Origin: AV80 sp035536995
GTDB taxonomy: Bacteria; Verrucomicrobiota; Verrucomicrobiia; Chthoniobacterales; UBA10450
Length of the DNA: 64,000 nucleotides
Assembly (NCBI GenBank): GCA_035536995.1
Contig: DATLNB010000042.1
Span: 1 to 64,000 of the forward strand
Direction: 5' to 3'
The notes under the pieces are model-generated. The model was not told where the DNA came from. It made no database searches and worked only from the letters and a program-made list of their open reading frames with translations. A program made the position numbers and the translations under genes. This document shows positions 50,130-58,239 of this stretch, piece after piece; the first letter of the stretch is position 1, and every line of letters begins with the position of its first letter.

Positions 50130-50888
50130 ATGCTCATCTTCCTCGTCTGCGCGTTTTCGTTTCTGGCCGGATTCATCGACTCAATCGTCGGCGGAGGAGG
50201 CCTGATCCAATTGCCGGCCATGCTGATCCTCTTTCCGAATCTCCCGGTCGCCACCATCCTGGGCACGAACAAGTTTGCTTCCTGCGCGGGAACAACGATC
50301 GCAGTCCAGCGTTACGCCCGGCACGTCTCTTTCGATTGGCCAACAATCCTGCCGGCCGCGATCACTGCGTTTGTATTCTCCTTTCTCGGGTCGCGGGCCG
50401 TCACGCTCCTGAATCCCGCGCTCCTCCGGCCCATTGTGCTCGGTCTTCTCGTCCTGGTCGCGATCTACGTTTTCTTCGTCAAGGACCTCGGGATCATCCA
50501 TGCCCCCAAGCATCCCCCAAAGAAGGCGCAACTCCTTGGCATCCTGGTCGGAGCCGCCCTCGGTTTTTACGACGGATTCTTCGGGCCCGGCGCGGGCAGT
50601 TTTCTCATCTTTGCTTTCGTCGGACTCTTCGGCTTCGATTTCCTCGCAGCCTCGGCTTCAGCGAAAGTGATCAATCTCGCGACCAACCTCGCCTCCATTC
50701 TCTACTTCGGGTGGACCGGGCACATCATTTACGGGTATGCCATCCCAATGGCGCTTTGCAGCGTTCTCGGTGCGGCCATCGGCGCGCGGCTCGCCATTGC
50801 GAAAGGCAGCCGTTTCGTTCGCGTTTTCTTTCTCGTCATCGTGGGTGCGCTGATCGCGAAACTCGCGCAATCCATCATTGCGCCGTAA
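50130..50888 (+). CDS. TauE/SafE-family membrane protein
   Basis: A 252-residue protein with about eight membrane helices. Family blocks: FLAGFIDSIVGGGGLIQLPAM (first half) and ALGFYDGFFGPGAGSFLIFA (second half), the two repeated glycine-rich units of the TSUP family. Members move sulfite, sulfonates or other anions across the inner membrane. ATG 50130 follows directly after the inverted repeat, and an in-frame start at 50079 would lie inside the repeat. Confidence 0.88.
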   Translation: MLIFLVCAFSFLAGFIDSIVGGGGLIQLPAMLILFPNLPVATILGTNKFASCAGTTIAVQRYARHVSFDWPTILPAAITAFVFSFLGSRAVTLLNPALLRPIVLGLLVLVAIYVFFVKDLGIIHAPKHPPKKAQLLGILVGAALGFYDGFFGPGAGSFLIFAFVGLFGFDFLAASASAKVINLATNLASILYFGWTGHIIYGYAIPMALCSVLGAAIGARLAIAKGSRFVRVFFLVIVGALIAKLAQSIIAP

Positions 50889-50897
50889 GCTGGGACC

Positions 50898-51626
50898 GTG
50901 ATTCGAATCCGGTTAGTTGGATTCTTGTTCGTGTTACTCACTGCGAGAATACCAGCCGCCGAAATCATTTTGGAGAGCAAGCCGACGCGCGCCCATCTGA
51001 TCGAGCTGTATACCTCAGAAGGGTGCAGCAGTTGCCCGCCCGCTGAAGAATGGATGAACGGGCTCAAGAATCATCCGCGGCTCTGGCAGGACATCGTCCC
51101 GATTGCGTTCCACGTTGATTATTGGGACCACCGCGGCTGGCGCGATCCATTCGCGTCAAAAACGTGGACTGAGCGGCAGGCCGATTATTCGGTGCAATGG
51201 AAGAAAGGGAGCGTCTATACGCCGGGCTTCGTCCTGAATGGAAACGAATGGCATTACGGTCCATTGCCAGCGGTCGCCACGGAGACGCCGGGCGTCCTGA
51301 CCCTGAAGATCGACGGCGACCGCGTCCTGGCCACCTTCAAGCCTTCAGCCAAGGAAGCCCCTGGCCGCTCCGTGATTCATCTCGTCCGGCTCGGCTTCGG
51401 ATATAACACCGCCGTTACGGCTGGCGAAAACAACGGCCGAAAACTCGTTCACGATTTTGTTGCCCTTGGTTTGGTCAGTGAAACCTTGAAAGCGGGCGCG
51501 AAAGAATTGCGGCTTCCGGCCGGGAGCACGATTGTGACTGCCGATCCGCGCAACGCGGTCGTGGCCTGGGTGACCGCCGCCGGAAAGATGGAAGCGATTC
51601 AGGCGGTTGGCGGATGGCTGCAATGA
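50898..51626 (+). CDS. Exported DUF1223-family protein
   Basis: A 242-residue protein starting at GTG 50898, with signal peptide (LVGFLFVLLTARIPAAE) and a thioredoxin-like domain of DUF1223 type: LIELYTSEGCSSCPPAEEWM (CxxC pair), then IVPIAFHVDYWDHRGWRDPFA and TPGFVLNGNEWH. Such proteins are often near msrB or metal genes and are thought to act in thiol redox or metal handling in the periplasm. The TauE gene is 9 bases upstream, and msrB follows after 12 bases. Confidence 0.9.
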   Translation: MIRIRLVGFLFVLLTARIPAAEIILESKPTRAHLIELYTSEGCSSCPPAEEWMNGLKNHPRLWQDIVPIAFHVDYWDHRGWRDPFASKTWTERQADYSVQWKKGSVYTPGFVLNGNEWHYGPLPAVATETPGVLTLKIDGDRVLATFKPSAKEAPGRSVIHLVRLGFGYNTAVTAGENNGRKLVHDFVALGLVSETLKAGAKELRLPAGSTIVTADPRNAVVAWVTAAGKMEAIQAVGGWLQ

Positions 51627-51638
51627 GGGCAACGAACA

Positions 51639-52037
51639 ATGAGCGAGAAAATTCAAAAGACCGACGACGAATGGAGGCAATCCCTGACCCCGGAGCAGTA
51701 CCGCATTCTGCGGGAGAAAGGGACCGAGCCCGCTTTCACGGGGAAATATGCCGACGCTGATGACGATGGAATTTATCGGTGCGCCGGCTGCGGCAATCCA
51801 CTCTTCAGCTCAGAAACCAAGTATGAATCGGGCAGCGGCTGGCCAAGTTTTTACAAGCCGCTGGTTAACGACGCGGTTGAGACCGAGACCGACCGGAAAT
51901 TTGGAATGACCCGGACCGAAGTGGTCTGCGCAAAGTGCGGCGGTCATCTTGGCCACGTCTTTCCGGACGGCCCCAAGCCGACGGGGCTACGCTATTGCAT
52001 GAACTCGGCGGCGTTAGAGCTGGAGAAGAAGGGATGA
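51639..52037 (+). CDS. msrB: Peptide-methionine (R)-S-oxide reductase MsrB
   Basis: A 132-residue cytoplasmic enzyme that repairs the R form of oxidised methionine with thioredoxin. Visible are the zinc CxxC pairs (YRCAGCGNPLF and EVVCAKCGGHLGH), YESGSGWPSFYKP, and the catalytic Cys in RYCMNSAAL. The length is normal. It ends the TauE-DUF1223-msrB run (12-base gap). Confidence 0.95.
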   Translation: MSEKIQKTDDEWRQSLTPEQYRILREKGTEPAFTGKYADADDDGIYRCAGCGNPLFSSETKYESGSGWPSFYKPLVNDAVETETDRKFGMTRTEVVCAKCGGHLGHVFPDGPKPTGLRYCMNSAALELEKKG

Positions 52038-52046
52038 CCCGTCCTG

Positions 52047-52075
52047 ATAGGTCCTATAGGTCGAATAGGTCCTAT
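52047..52075. repeat. TAGGTCCTAT tandem repeat
   Basis: Units ATAGGTCCTAT, ATAGGTCGA and ATAGGTCCTAT follow one another. They lie between the convergent msrB and VOC genes and overlap the VOC stop codon. Confidence 0.75.
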
Positions 52076-52422
52076 TTCATCGGCTCAGGGCGGGCATGGC
52101 GGGGCTGATACACCCCTAGCTTCCCGCCGCCGGGCAAGGTGACCTGCGTAAGCACGCCCCAACCCATGTCCTGCACTGGCCCGCAGGTAATATTCTTCTT
52201 TTCCATCTCCTCAACGAAGGCCGCGACATCGTCACACATCAGGTAGAACTCGTGCAGGTCGTCCTTGTCGGAGGGATGGACTGCGACTTCCGCCGGCGGC
52301 AGTCCGAAGATGAGCCAGCCGTCGCCGACATCAACGTTCGACAGTTTCAGGACGTCCCGCAGAAACTCGCGGTCGGCCGTGGCGTTCGTGCTGTAGATAA
52401 TGGAATGGGCTCCGGTGATCAT
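52072..52422 (-). CDS. VOC-superfamily (glyoxalase-like) protein
   Basis: A 116-residue single-domain protein. Visible features: ITGAHSIIYSTNATADREFL (VOC beta-alpha start), GWLIFGLPPAEVAVHPSDKD, HEFYLMCDDVAAFVEEMEKK, and LTQVTLPGGGKLGVYQPRH. Members of the family bind metal and act in detoxification or as resistance proteins. The exact substrate is unknown. ATG 52422 fits the domain start. Confidence 0.85.
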   Translation of the reverse strand: MITGAHSIIYSTNATADREFLRDVLKLSNVDVGDGWLIFGLPPAEVAVHPSDKDDLHEFYLMCDDVAAFVEEMEKKNITCGPVQDMGWGVLTQVTLPGGGKLGVYQPRHARPEPMK

Positions 52423-52459
52423 GAGGGGCAGCCTATTAACCAAGCGTCAGTCCGTCGAG

Positions 52460-52909
52460 CTATCGCGGCCGCCGTGCTACGAAGCTGCCTTGAAATTCAG
52501 CGGCCGTTTCCGCGCCTTCGAGGACGCTCACTCGCAGATCGATCCGCGCCTTTCCGTGCGTTTTGAACGCCGCTCGAAACCGCGCCAACTCCTGGGAGGT
52601 TGGACCCGAACAGGCGGCCCGGATCGTTTCGTGAACCGGACGCAGATATCGAATCGAGCTCTCCGCGATGACGACATGGGGACTCTGCTCCTTTAGTTCC
52701 ATCCAAAGGAATCCGTAGGCAGCCAAAGTGGCGACGGCGTTGATGCTCCCGCCAAAAGCAGTCCGCAGATGATTCGAGTTGAGCGCTACGGGCGCCTCGA
52801 CCGTGAAACCCTGCTCGTCACAGGCGACGACGCGCAGGCCCATGGCCCGCGTGATCGGGATCTGGCGATGAAAGAATTCCTCAACCTGCTCGAGCGCGCT
52901 CTCTTCGGT
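52460..52909 (-). CDS. YiiD C-terminal-type thioesterase
   Basis: A 149-residue hotdog-fold protein. Visible are FFHRQIPITRAMGLRVVACD, the central NSNHLRTAFGGSINAVATLAAYG (hotdog helix with the Asn/His region), and a beta-rich ending. The family contains putative acyl-CoA thioesterases. GTG 52909 is preferred: it lies 7 bases after the stop of the preceding small membrane protein gene, so the two are in one operon. Confidence 0.8.
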   Translation of the reverse strand, partial: TEESALEQVEEFFHRQIPITRAMGLRVVACDEQGFTVEAPVALNSNHLRTAFGGSINAVATLAAYGFLWMELKEQSPHVVIAESSIRYLRPVHETIRAACSGPTSQELARFRAAFKTHGKARIDLRVSVLEGAETAAEFQGSFVARRPR

Positions 52910-52916
52910 CACCCGG

Positions 52917-53117
52917 CTAGAGAGTGTCGTTGTCTTTGACGACCGTGACGTCGCCGCCGGAACGGTGGGTGCGAGAAACGCCCATGATGATCCCGATCCC
53001 GAGGAGGATGACCGAGCCAATCTGGACGTAAAGAAGCGGCACTCCCGCGGTGATCGCCGCCCAGGCAAGCCCCCCGATCAGGATCATGAAACCGATGATA
53101 AAAATAATGAGTCTCAT
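52917..53117 (-). CDS. Small two-helix membrane protein
   Basis: A 66-residue protein with two membrane helices (LIIFIIGFMILIGGLAWAAI and PLLYVQIGSVILLGIGIIMGV) and a polar tail (HRSGGDVTVVKDNDTL). ATG 53117 has AGGC about 8 bases before it. Not recognised. It is the first gene of a pair with the thioesterase. Confidence 0.65.
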   Translation of the reverse strand: MRLIIFIIGFMILIGGLAWAAITAGVPLLYVQIGSVILLGIGIIMGVSRTHRSGGDVTVVKDNDTL

Positions 53118-53195
53118 ATAAGCCTGCTGTTGATGAATCGGCCACCAGCGCAACCGCGGCTGTAGTCGCGGGGACCGAAGCAACGATAGCCGTGG

Positions 53196-54275
53196 CTATT
53201 TGGCTGATTCCTTTAGTAGCCGCTCCAGCTCAGGCTTCCAAAGAGCAGCGATCGTGTGGCTGCCATGTCCCCGCGTCTTGTCGCTGAAGGGAACCGTAAC
53301 AGCGCGGCCCTTCGCCAGACGCTTGGTTTCCCGTTCGAGGATCCCGAGCTCGGGCGGGTTGATCAGGTCGTCCGCGAAATTGATCGCAACCAGCGGGGCC
53401 CGGATCTTTTCCAGGCCCGGGCCGGGATCGTAATCGCGCGATGCTTCGAGGGCGTAAAGCATGTCGTTCGCGTCGCCGGTTTTCAGGTAATCGCCCACGA
53501 ACTTGTCCAGCGCCTCGTCCGTTTTCGCGAGAGAGGGCGAATCTTTCTGTCGCAAGACCGGATTACTGCTCATCAGCCAGAGCATTTGCGCGGCGGTGCG
53601 CAAGCTCTGCGGCTGCGCGGAGTAATCCCCGCCATTCCACTCGGGATCGTTCCGGATCGCGTCGATAACCATTCGCCGCCAGGCCCGATTGCGCCCCGAA
53701 ATTTGCGACGGCAAACTGGCCAGGGGGAGAAGCGCATCCATGAAATCGGGATGGATGGAACCCCAGAGCCAGGTATGCATTCCTCCCATGGATGTGCCCA
53801 TGACCAGCCGGGCGTGATTCACGCCGAGACCGTCGGTGAGGAGCCGGAATTGGGCTTCGACCATGTCCACGTAGCCGTACCGCGGGAACTTCGCGTGCAA
53901 CCCATCGCTCGGCTTGCTTGATTTGCCGTGGCCGATCCCATCCGGCATCACGATGAAAAACTTGGTGGCGTCGAGCAGTTGTCCGGCGCCAAACAGCTCG
54001 CCGGCAAATTCGGGCCGGATGAATTGGGCGCCGCTTCCGGTGGTCCCGTGAGTGATCAGGACAGCGTTTCGGACGACGCCTTTCTCGTCCTTGTCCGGTT
54101 TACCGATCGTGCGGTAGTGGATCTTCAGCTCCGGCAGTGTCTCGCCCGAAGTGAACTTGAAATCGCGGATCACCAAATCCGCTTCAGCAGGCGGCGGATA
54201 TTCGGCGGCGCGAAGTCCGGCCGTTGAGGCCAGAACAAGCAAGAGCAGGTTGGCAATTGTTGATATCCTCATCAT
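53196..54275 (-). CDS. Exported alpha/beta hydrolase, MetX-like
   Basis: A 359-residue protein with signal peptide (RISTIANLLLLVLASTAGLRA). The hydrolase fold has the pattern of homoserine O-acetyltransferase relatives: HYRTIGKPDKDEKGVVRNAV near the start, NAVLITHGTTGSG, nucleophile Ser in VMGTSMGGMHTW, catalytic Asp in INFADDLINPPE and His in GHGSHTIA. Real MetX enzymes are cytoplasmic, so this exported form probably hydrolyses or transfers acyl groups on another substrate. AAGGGG lies 5 bases before ATG 54275. Confidence 0.82.
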   Translation of the reverse strand: MMRISTIANLLLLVLASTAGLRAAEYPPPAEADLVIRDFKFTSGETLPELKIHYRTIGKPDKDEKGVVRNAVLITHGTTGSGAQFIRPEFAGELFGAGQLLDATKFFIVMPDGIGHGKSSKPSDGLHAKFPRYGYVDMVEAQFRLLTDGLGVNHARLVMGTSMGGMHTWLWGSIHPDFMDALLPLASLPSQISGRNRAWRRMVIDAIRNDPEWNGGDYSAQPQSLRTAAQMLWLMSSNPVLRQKDSPSLAKTDEALDKFVGDYLKTGDANDMLYALEASRDYDPGPGLEKIRAPLVAINFADDLINPPELGILERETKRLAKGRAVTVPFSDKTRGHGSHTIAALWKPELERLLKESAK

Positions 54276-54330
54276 GTCCCCTTGAATTAGCACATCAGTC
54301 TCGCTGCGTGAATCCGGCCTTGCACGCCGC

Positions 54331-54479
54331 TCCGAAAATAGCCCGGCGTTTCAACGCTGGGTATACCGCAATCGGGAGAGATCAAGTCCGGCAGGACGAA
54401 AGGATTTCTGCCGTCCCTCCGGGACTTTGGGGTTAGATTGGACGATGTCCCAGCGTTAAAACGCTGGGCTATTTTCGGA
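54331..54479. repeat. Inverted pair of hairpin elements
   Basis: TCCGAAAATAGCCCGGCGTT... (54331-54361) and its reverse, CCCAGCGTTAAAACGCTGGG then CTATTTTCGGA (54449-54479), face each other with 87 bases between. Each end also has its own hairpin (CAGCGTTttaaAACGCTG). The middle contains CCGTCCCTCCGGGAC. The whole 54276-54582 gap holds no gene. Confidence 0.8.
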
Positions 54480-54582
54480 AAGCAAAACTGCGGCAGGCAC
54501 TGCCGCGCCGGGGCCTGTCGTTGGCGCGCGCCGCACCGGTTCGGCCGTCAGCTCGACGGCGTCCGGCTCTACCATTTGTTTC

Positions 54583-55032
54583 CTACCAATCGATCAAAGC
54601 GTTGCGGGCCCCGTCGACAGCGGCTTTCCGCCCGAACACCCGGAGATGCACCTCGTTGATCTCGGGATCTTTTTCAATTCGGCCATAGACCACGATGTCC
54701 GTCATGGCGTTGAAATCGGAAGTGATGGATTCAAAGGCAGGCACGTCTTTCTTCGCGATCATAACCCGGAAAGCGGAATACCCTTTCTTTGCCTTCGGGT
54801 CGTGCTGCCAAAGCGCAGCTTGATACCATCCCGGCAGGAGATGACGCAGCTTCGGGCTGCGATAATGAAAGCGAACGCCGACAACCTGCCCGATCAGCGA
54901 GGGCGCCTTCTCCAGGACCGTCGCGACGTCGTAGGTTTGGACGTTTTTCCAGGCGGCCGCATCGATCCGCTGTCCGGCGCTGGCGAATCCGACGCTGGCC
55001 AGGATTGCGATCGCAATTAGAAGAGTCTTCAT
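54583..55032 (-). CDS. Exported hypothetical protein
   Basis: A 149-residue protein with signal peptide (KTLLIAIAILASVGFASAG) and one beta-rich domain (LIGQVVGVRFHYRSPKLRHL, FRVMIAKKDVPAFESI, TDIVVYGRIEKDPEI). The layout resembles OB-fold or nucleic-acid-binding-like barrels, but I cannot name a family. It starts 4 bases after the preceding gene's stop and so shares its transcript. Confidence 0.68.
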   Translation of the reverse strand: MKTLLIAIAILASVGFASAGQRIDAAAWKNVQTYDVATVLEKAPSLIGQVVGVRFHYRSPKLRHLLPGWYQAALWQHDPKAKKGYSAFRVMIAKKDVPAFESITSDFNAMTDIVVYGRIEKDPEINEVHLRVFGRKAAVDGARNALIDW

Positions 55033-55036
55033 ATCG

Positions 55037-55426
55037 TTAGGCCGAGGCGGAATCTCCCGCCTCCCCCGGCGCAGCTGTAATTCCGGATTGCGGCCGCATT
55101 GCCGCCAGCACTTTGGTTGAGAGCGCTTGGATTTTATCCAACCGCTCGCCGAGGAGGGTTCGCAATTCATCGGCATTAAGCGAAGCGCCGTTTGCCGGCG
55201 GAGTCGAAAGTAACCGGATCGCGTCATACGCCTTTTCGTTCAGATCCATGATCGCGCGATCGAACCCGCTCTGGCCCGCGATGGCGGCCGCGATTACGGC
55301 CGTGATCTGGTCAAGGCTGACCGTGCAGCCCGTCAGGTCATCCCCATAAATAATGCGGAGTATGTCTTCGGCCGCGGCGCGGGCGGTAGTTTGGGCGGGA
55401 TCGTCGGGCTTCATCGGCTCATTCAT
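55037..55426 (-). CDS. Hypothetical cytoplasmic protein
   Basis: A 129-residue all-helical, acidic protein with blocks AAEDILRIIYGDDLTGCTVSLD and NADELRTLLGERLDKIQALSTKV. Its stop (GCC TAA CGA) is part of the TCGTTAGGC nonamer. Not recognised. It is divergent from the molybdenum hydroxylase operon that begins at 55598. Confidence 0.65.
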   Translation of the reverse strand: MNEPMKPDDPAQTTARAAAEDILRIIYGDDLTGCTVSLDQITAVIAAAIAGQSGFDRAIMDLNEKAYDAIRLLSTPPANGASLNADELRTLLGERLDKIQALSTKVLAAMRPQSGITAAPGEAGDSASA

Positions 55427-55597
55427 AGCACAGACTGTGGTGCTTGACCCGGACTGCGCGCCAGCCCGGCACACCCGACTTGATCCTGATCGAGCCTCGC
55501 CGACAAGCTTCAAGCGCATCCCGGACTTGCCAATTTGCGCGCGATAAGCTGAATTGATGCGGCCACGGGCGACTGCCTCATCGCTCTTCTGGGCGCC

Positions 55598-56071
55598 ATG
55601 AGCGAAATCGCGATCAAAATCAATGGGGCAAAACGCGTCCTGAACGTGGACGACGATACACCGCTCGTCTGGGTATTGCGCGACACGCTTTCGCTCACCG
55701 GAACGAAATATGGGTGTGGAGTTGGCGTCTGCGGGTCGTGCACGGTGCTGGAGAACGGCAAGGCCGTTCGTTCCTGCCAGGTCGTGGCCAGCGATGCGAA
55801 GGGCCGCGCGTTCACGACCATCGAAGGACTCTCGAAAGACGCGAGCCATCCCTGCCAGCGCGCCTGGCTCGAAGAAGATGTCGCCCAATGCGGATTCTGC
55901 CAGCCGGGAATGCTCCTGACCGCGTGTGGACTCCTCCGTGATCGTCCGGACCCGACCGATGAGGAAATCGATACGGCGATGTCGGATTCGGTATGCCGGT
56001 GCGGGACGTATCCGCGAATGCGCAAGGCAATCCGGCGCGCCGCCGCGCTCATGCGGGAGAAGAAATCATGA
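55598..56071 (+). CDS. (2Fe-2S) subunit of a molybdenum hydroxylase (IorA-like)
   Basis: A 157-residue protein with two Fe-S clusters: the plant ferredoxin type (CGVGVCGSCTVLENGKAVRSC) and the helical type (CGFCQPGMLLTACG and CRCGTYPRMRK). This is the electron-carrying small subunit found with isoquinoline 1-oxidoreductase and aldehyde dehydrogenase-like enzymes. Its stop overlaps the start of the large subunit gene (ATGA at 56068-56071). The protein has no signal of its own and is probably co-exported with the large subunit. Confidence 0.93.
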   Translation: MSEIAIKINGAKRVLNVDDDTPLVWVLRDTLSLTGTKYGCGVGVCGSCTVLENGKAVRSCQVVASDAKGRAFTTIEGLSKDASHPCQRAWLEEDVAQCGFCQPGMLLTACGLLRDRPDPTDEEIDTAMSDSVCRCGTYPRMRKAIRRAAALMREKKS

Positions 56072-58236
56072 TCTCCTCGCGCCGCACTTTTCTGAAAACC
56101 GCCGCGCTCGGCGGCGCGTCGCTCATCATCGGTTTCGATGGCAGGCGACTCTTCGCGGCCGAGAAAAAGGAGACCGCCCAATTCAAACCAAATGGCTGGG
56201 TGCGGATCGATGATGACGGATGGGTTACGTTGACCATAGGAAAATCCGAGATGGGCCAGGGCGTCCGCACCGCCCTCGCCATGATGCTCGCCGACGAGCT
56301 GGGCGCAGATTGGAAGCGGGTAAAGCTGGCGCAGGCATCGCCAGGGCCGGCGCCGTTCGACGATCTCGGCACCGGTGGAAGTGGAAGCATGGAAGAAGGC
56401 TGGGCCATGATGCGGCCGGCCGCGGCAGCGGCGCGCGAGATGTTGATCGCCGCGGCAGCGGCGCAATGGAAGGTCCCGCCTGACGAGTGCAACGCTAAGA
56501 GCGGGGCCGTGGTGCACGCCCCAAGCAAGCGCCGCCTCGAATTCGGAATATTGCTGGCCGATGCGAGCAAGCTTCCGGTGCCGAAAGATGCACCCCTGAG
56601 ATCGCCCGCCGACTTCTCATTCATTGGCCAGCGCACCGCGAAAATTGATGGGACCAACATCGTGACCGGCCGCGCGCGCTACGGGATCGACGCAAAAATC
56701 GCAGGCATGCTCTACGCGTCTGTCGAGCGTCCACCGTGGGCGGGAGCTAAGCCGCAGAAGATGAACGAAGACGCGGCCCGTGCGGTTCGCGGCGTAAAAT
56801 TAATCGTGCAGACCAAATACGGCGTCGCGGTTCTGGCCGAGAACACCTGGGCAGCGATCAAGGGGCGCACTGCGCTGGCCGTGGAATGGGGTGAGCTGCC
56901 GGCCGATGCCTTCGATTCCGAGGCGCACGCAAAGAGGCTCGAGACGGCTTCGCACGAGCGCGGCAATCAGACCCGTAACGACGCGCCGCCGGAAGGCACC
57001 CCTCCGGTCGCGCGCACTATCGACGCGGTTTATTCCTATCCATTTTACGCGCACGCGCCGCTCGAGACGATGAATTGCATCGCCTCCGTCGAGAACGATC
57101 GCTGCAAGCTCATCGTTCCAACCCAGGCTCCGAACCGCGTGCAGAAACAGGTCGCGCAGTCGTTAGGCACAACCGAGGACAAAGTCGACGTCGAGGTAAC
57201 ACTGATCGGCGGCGGATTCGGCAGGCGTTTGTCCGCCGATTATGCGGTCGAAGCGGCGGAAATTTCGCGCGCGGCCAAGGCGCCAGTCCAGGTTCTCTGG
57301 TCCCGGCCGGACGACATGAAGCACGGCCATTTCCAGGCTGCGTCCGCGCATTATTTGGCTGCGGGGCTCGATTCCCAAAACTCGGTGGTCGCGTGGAAGC
57401 ACACCAAGGCTGGGTCGTTTCATAATCTCTCGGCGATCGAGCCCGACGAGAAGCGCAACGAAGCGTGGTGGCGCGGCTGGTCCTGGGGCGTTTACGACGT
57501 GCCCTACACGATTCCCGCGATTGAAACCGCGTATGTGCCGGTTGATCTGCCGGTGAAACACGGGCCATGGCGCGCAGTCTTTGCCCCATCGAGCGTTTTC
57601 GCCCGCGAATCCTTTTTTGATGAAGTCGCGCGCGAATGCCGCGCGGACCCAATTGCATTTCGGCTCAAGCACCTGGAAAAACCCGACACCTTCAAGGTGG
57701 GACGACGCGATATCGACCGGCGACGTTTGCGCGGTGTGCTCGAGACAGTCCGCGATAAATCCGGCTGGGGCGAAAAGCTGCCAGGCGGGCGCGGCCGTGG
57801 AGTGGCGTGCAGCATTTACTCGGGAACCACCCACATCGCGTATGTTGTCGATGTGTCGGTTAACCAGGAGGGTGCGATCCGGGTCGAGCGGGTGGTGTCA
57901 GCGGTTGATTGCGGGCTGGTCATCAACCCAATCGGCGTCGAGCAGCAGATGGAAGGCGGAATCATCTGGGGAATCTCGTCTGTGCTCGGCGGACACATCA
58001 CCTTCAAAGGCGGCCGGGCCCAACAGTCGACTTTTGCCGATTTCCCGGTCGCGCGGATGCGAGACACACCGGCTATCGAAGTGCACATTGTCGGCCACGA
58101 AGGAGCGAAGGAGCCGTTCGGGATGGGCGAGCCGCCGGTCCCACCAATTGTTCCCGCAATTGTGAACGCGATTTTCGCCGCAACCGGAAAACGAATCCGG
58201 AAATTGCCGATCCGGCCGGAGGATTTGAAGGCCTAA
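56068..58236 (+). CDS. Molybdopterin-binding aldehyde/isoquinoline dehydrogenase large subunit (IorB-like)
   Basis: A 722-residue protein with a twin-arginine signal (SSRRTFLKTAALGGASLIIG), so it is exported folded with its cofactor. The family blocks follow: KSEMGQGVRTALAMMLADELG, DDLGTGGSGSMEEGW, LIGGGFGRRLSADYAVEAAE (Moco-binding) and GPWRAVFAPSSVFARESFFDE. The C-terminal GMGEPPVPPIVPAIVNAIF is the usual Glu-containing active-site region. It hydroxylates aldehydes or N-heterocycles, using water as the oxygen source. It is followed by XdhC and a MobA-like gene for cofactor loading. Confidence 0.93.
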   Translation: MISSRRTFLKTAALGGASLIIGFDGRRLFAAEKKETAQFKPNGWVRIDDDGWVTLTIGKSEMGQGVRTALAMMLADELGADWKRVKLAQASPGPAPFDDLGTGGSGSMEEGWAMMRPAAAAAREMLIAAAAAQWKVPPDECNAKSGAVVHAPSKRRLEFGILLADASKLPVPKDAPLRSPADFSFIGQRTAKIDGTNIVTGRARYGIDAKIAGMLYASVERPPWAGAKPQKMNEDAARAVRGVKLIVQTKYGVAVLAENTWAAIKGRTALAVEWGELPADAFDSEAHAKRLETASHERGNQTRNDAPPEGTPPVARTIDAVYSYPFYAHAPLETMNCIASVENDRCKLIVPTQAPNRVQKQVAQSLGTTEDKVDVEVTLIGGGFGRRLSADYAVEAAEISRAAKAPVQVLWSRPDDMKHGHFQAASAHYLAAGLDSQNSVVAWKHTKAGSFHNLSAIEPDEKRNEAWWRGWSWGVYDVPYTIPAIETAYVPVDLPVKHGPWRAVFAPSSVFARESFFDEVARECRADPIAFRLKHLEKPDTFKVGRRDIDRRRLRGVLETVRDKSGWGEKLPGGRGRGVACSIYSGTTHIAYVVDVSVNQEGAIRVERVVSAVDCGLVINPIGVEQQMEGGIIWGISSVLGGHITFKGGRAQQSTFADFPVARMRDTPAIEVHIVGHEGAKEPFGMGEPPVPPIVPAIVNAIFAATGKRIRKLPIRPEDLKA

Positions 58237-58239
58237 CGA

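Noticed and set aside
52910..53068. N-terminal extension of the thioesterase to 53068
   Set aside because: It would overlap the small membrane protein gene in another frame. GTG 52909 lies right behind that gene's stop and begins the hotdog domain.
55427..55888. N-terminal extension of the 55037 gene to 55888
   Set aside because: The extension would overlap the Fe-S subunit gene on the other strand, which has both cluster motifs. The part from ATG 55426 has a regular helical pattern, while the extension does not.
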